Shown piece after piece: positions 63,967 through 64,000 of a stretch of DNA of 64,000 nucleotides. Below the pieces are notes generated by a model. The model worked only from the letters and a program-made list of their open reading frames with translations. It did no database searches and was not told the DNA's origin. The DNA lies in contig NZ_CACVBR010000011.1 in NCBI RefSeq assembly GCF_902728265.1, positions 29,289-93,288 of the forward strand. The letters run 5' to 3'. Position numbers and translations under genes: made by a program. The stretch comes from Chryseobacterium potabilaquae (GTDB taxonomy: Bacteria; Bacteroidota; Bacteroidia; Flavobacteriales; Weeksellaceae). Numbering within the stretch: position 1 is the first letter of the stretch; every line of letters begins with the position of its first letter.

Positions 63967-63972
63967 GTTGTG

Positions 63973-64000
63973 GTGTTTATAAAACCAGTTTTAATAGAGA
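63973..64000 (-). repeat. Start of a third stem-loop, cut by the window edge
   Basis: The plus-strand sequence GTGTTTATAAAACCAG aligns with GTGTTTTTATAGAACCAG at 63099-63115, the first arm of the stem-loop after copy 1. It implies that another precursor gene ends just beyond the window. Confidence 0.5.

Noticed and set aside
1..64000. CRISPR arrays, rRNA genes and insertion sequences
   Set aside because: No regular short repeat array, no rRNA-like block and no transposase frame was seen in either strand.

Overview
The window is a low-GC bacterial chromosome segment that reads as Flavobacteriia, most likely Chryseobacterium or a close Weeksellaceae relative. The support is a type IX secretion sorting domain, RHS proteins of the DUF6443 type, a PNGase F-family protein with a GLPGLI-like front domain, a split transketolase, and many -7 boxes of the Bacteroidetes form TAnnTTTG upstream of housekeeping genes. 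The species call is inference; no ribosomal or marker-gene comparison could be run.

Layout. Positions 1-8109 carry a plus-strand phage-derived block: portal-like protein, head-tail connector-like protein, small unknowns, two fibre-like proteins, a D12-class adenine methyltransferase, a holin-like protein and an amidase endolysin, closed by a terminator. Positions 8373-16846 hold a minus-strand cassette in which a T9SS-sorted repeat protein, two RHS proteins and a putative immunity gene lie 8 and 2 bases apart or overlap; the last RHS protein ends in a GIY-YIG-like nuclease domain. A tyrosine recombinase (17358-18512) sits next to tRNA-Ser(GGA) (18625-18711), so this is probably one edge of an integrated island whose other end is outside the window.

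From 18775 to about 60800 the content is mostly core: asparaginase, RNA methyltransferases TrmH and RsmE, TsaD, TamB, an Lrp regulator, split transketolase, a sodium/solute symporter, a pirin/FMN reductase/OsmC/GNAT stress operon, an MFS exporter, a LuxR-type regulator, asparagine synthetase, a PNGase F-like glycosidase, an RsmB/NSUN-type methyltransferase, PhnA, an ABC ATPase, YceI, PheS, a ferredoxin reductase and ferredoxin pair, dipeptidase PepD, RecR with two glycosyltransferases, SecG and a pair of M16 proteases. One lipoprotein gene (35579-35986) is broken by a single in-frame amber codon.

The most interesting segment is the right end (60953-64000). Two tandem genes encode near-identical small secreted precursors with a long hydrophobic core. 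They are followed on the same strand by an SdpA-like protein, an SdpB/HTTM-like membrane protein and a DCC-family thiol oxidoreductase, then a terminator. This looks like an SdpABC-type antimicrobial peptide operon. The sequence at the window edge repeats the hairpin that follows each precursor, which predicts at least one more precursor copy just outside.
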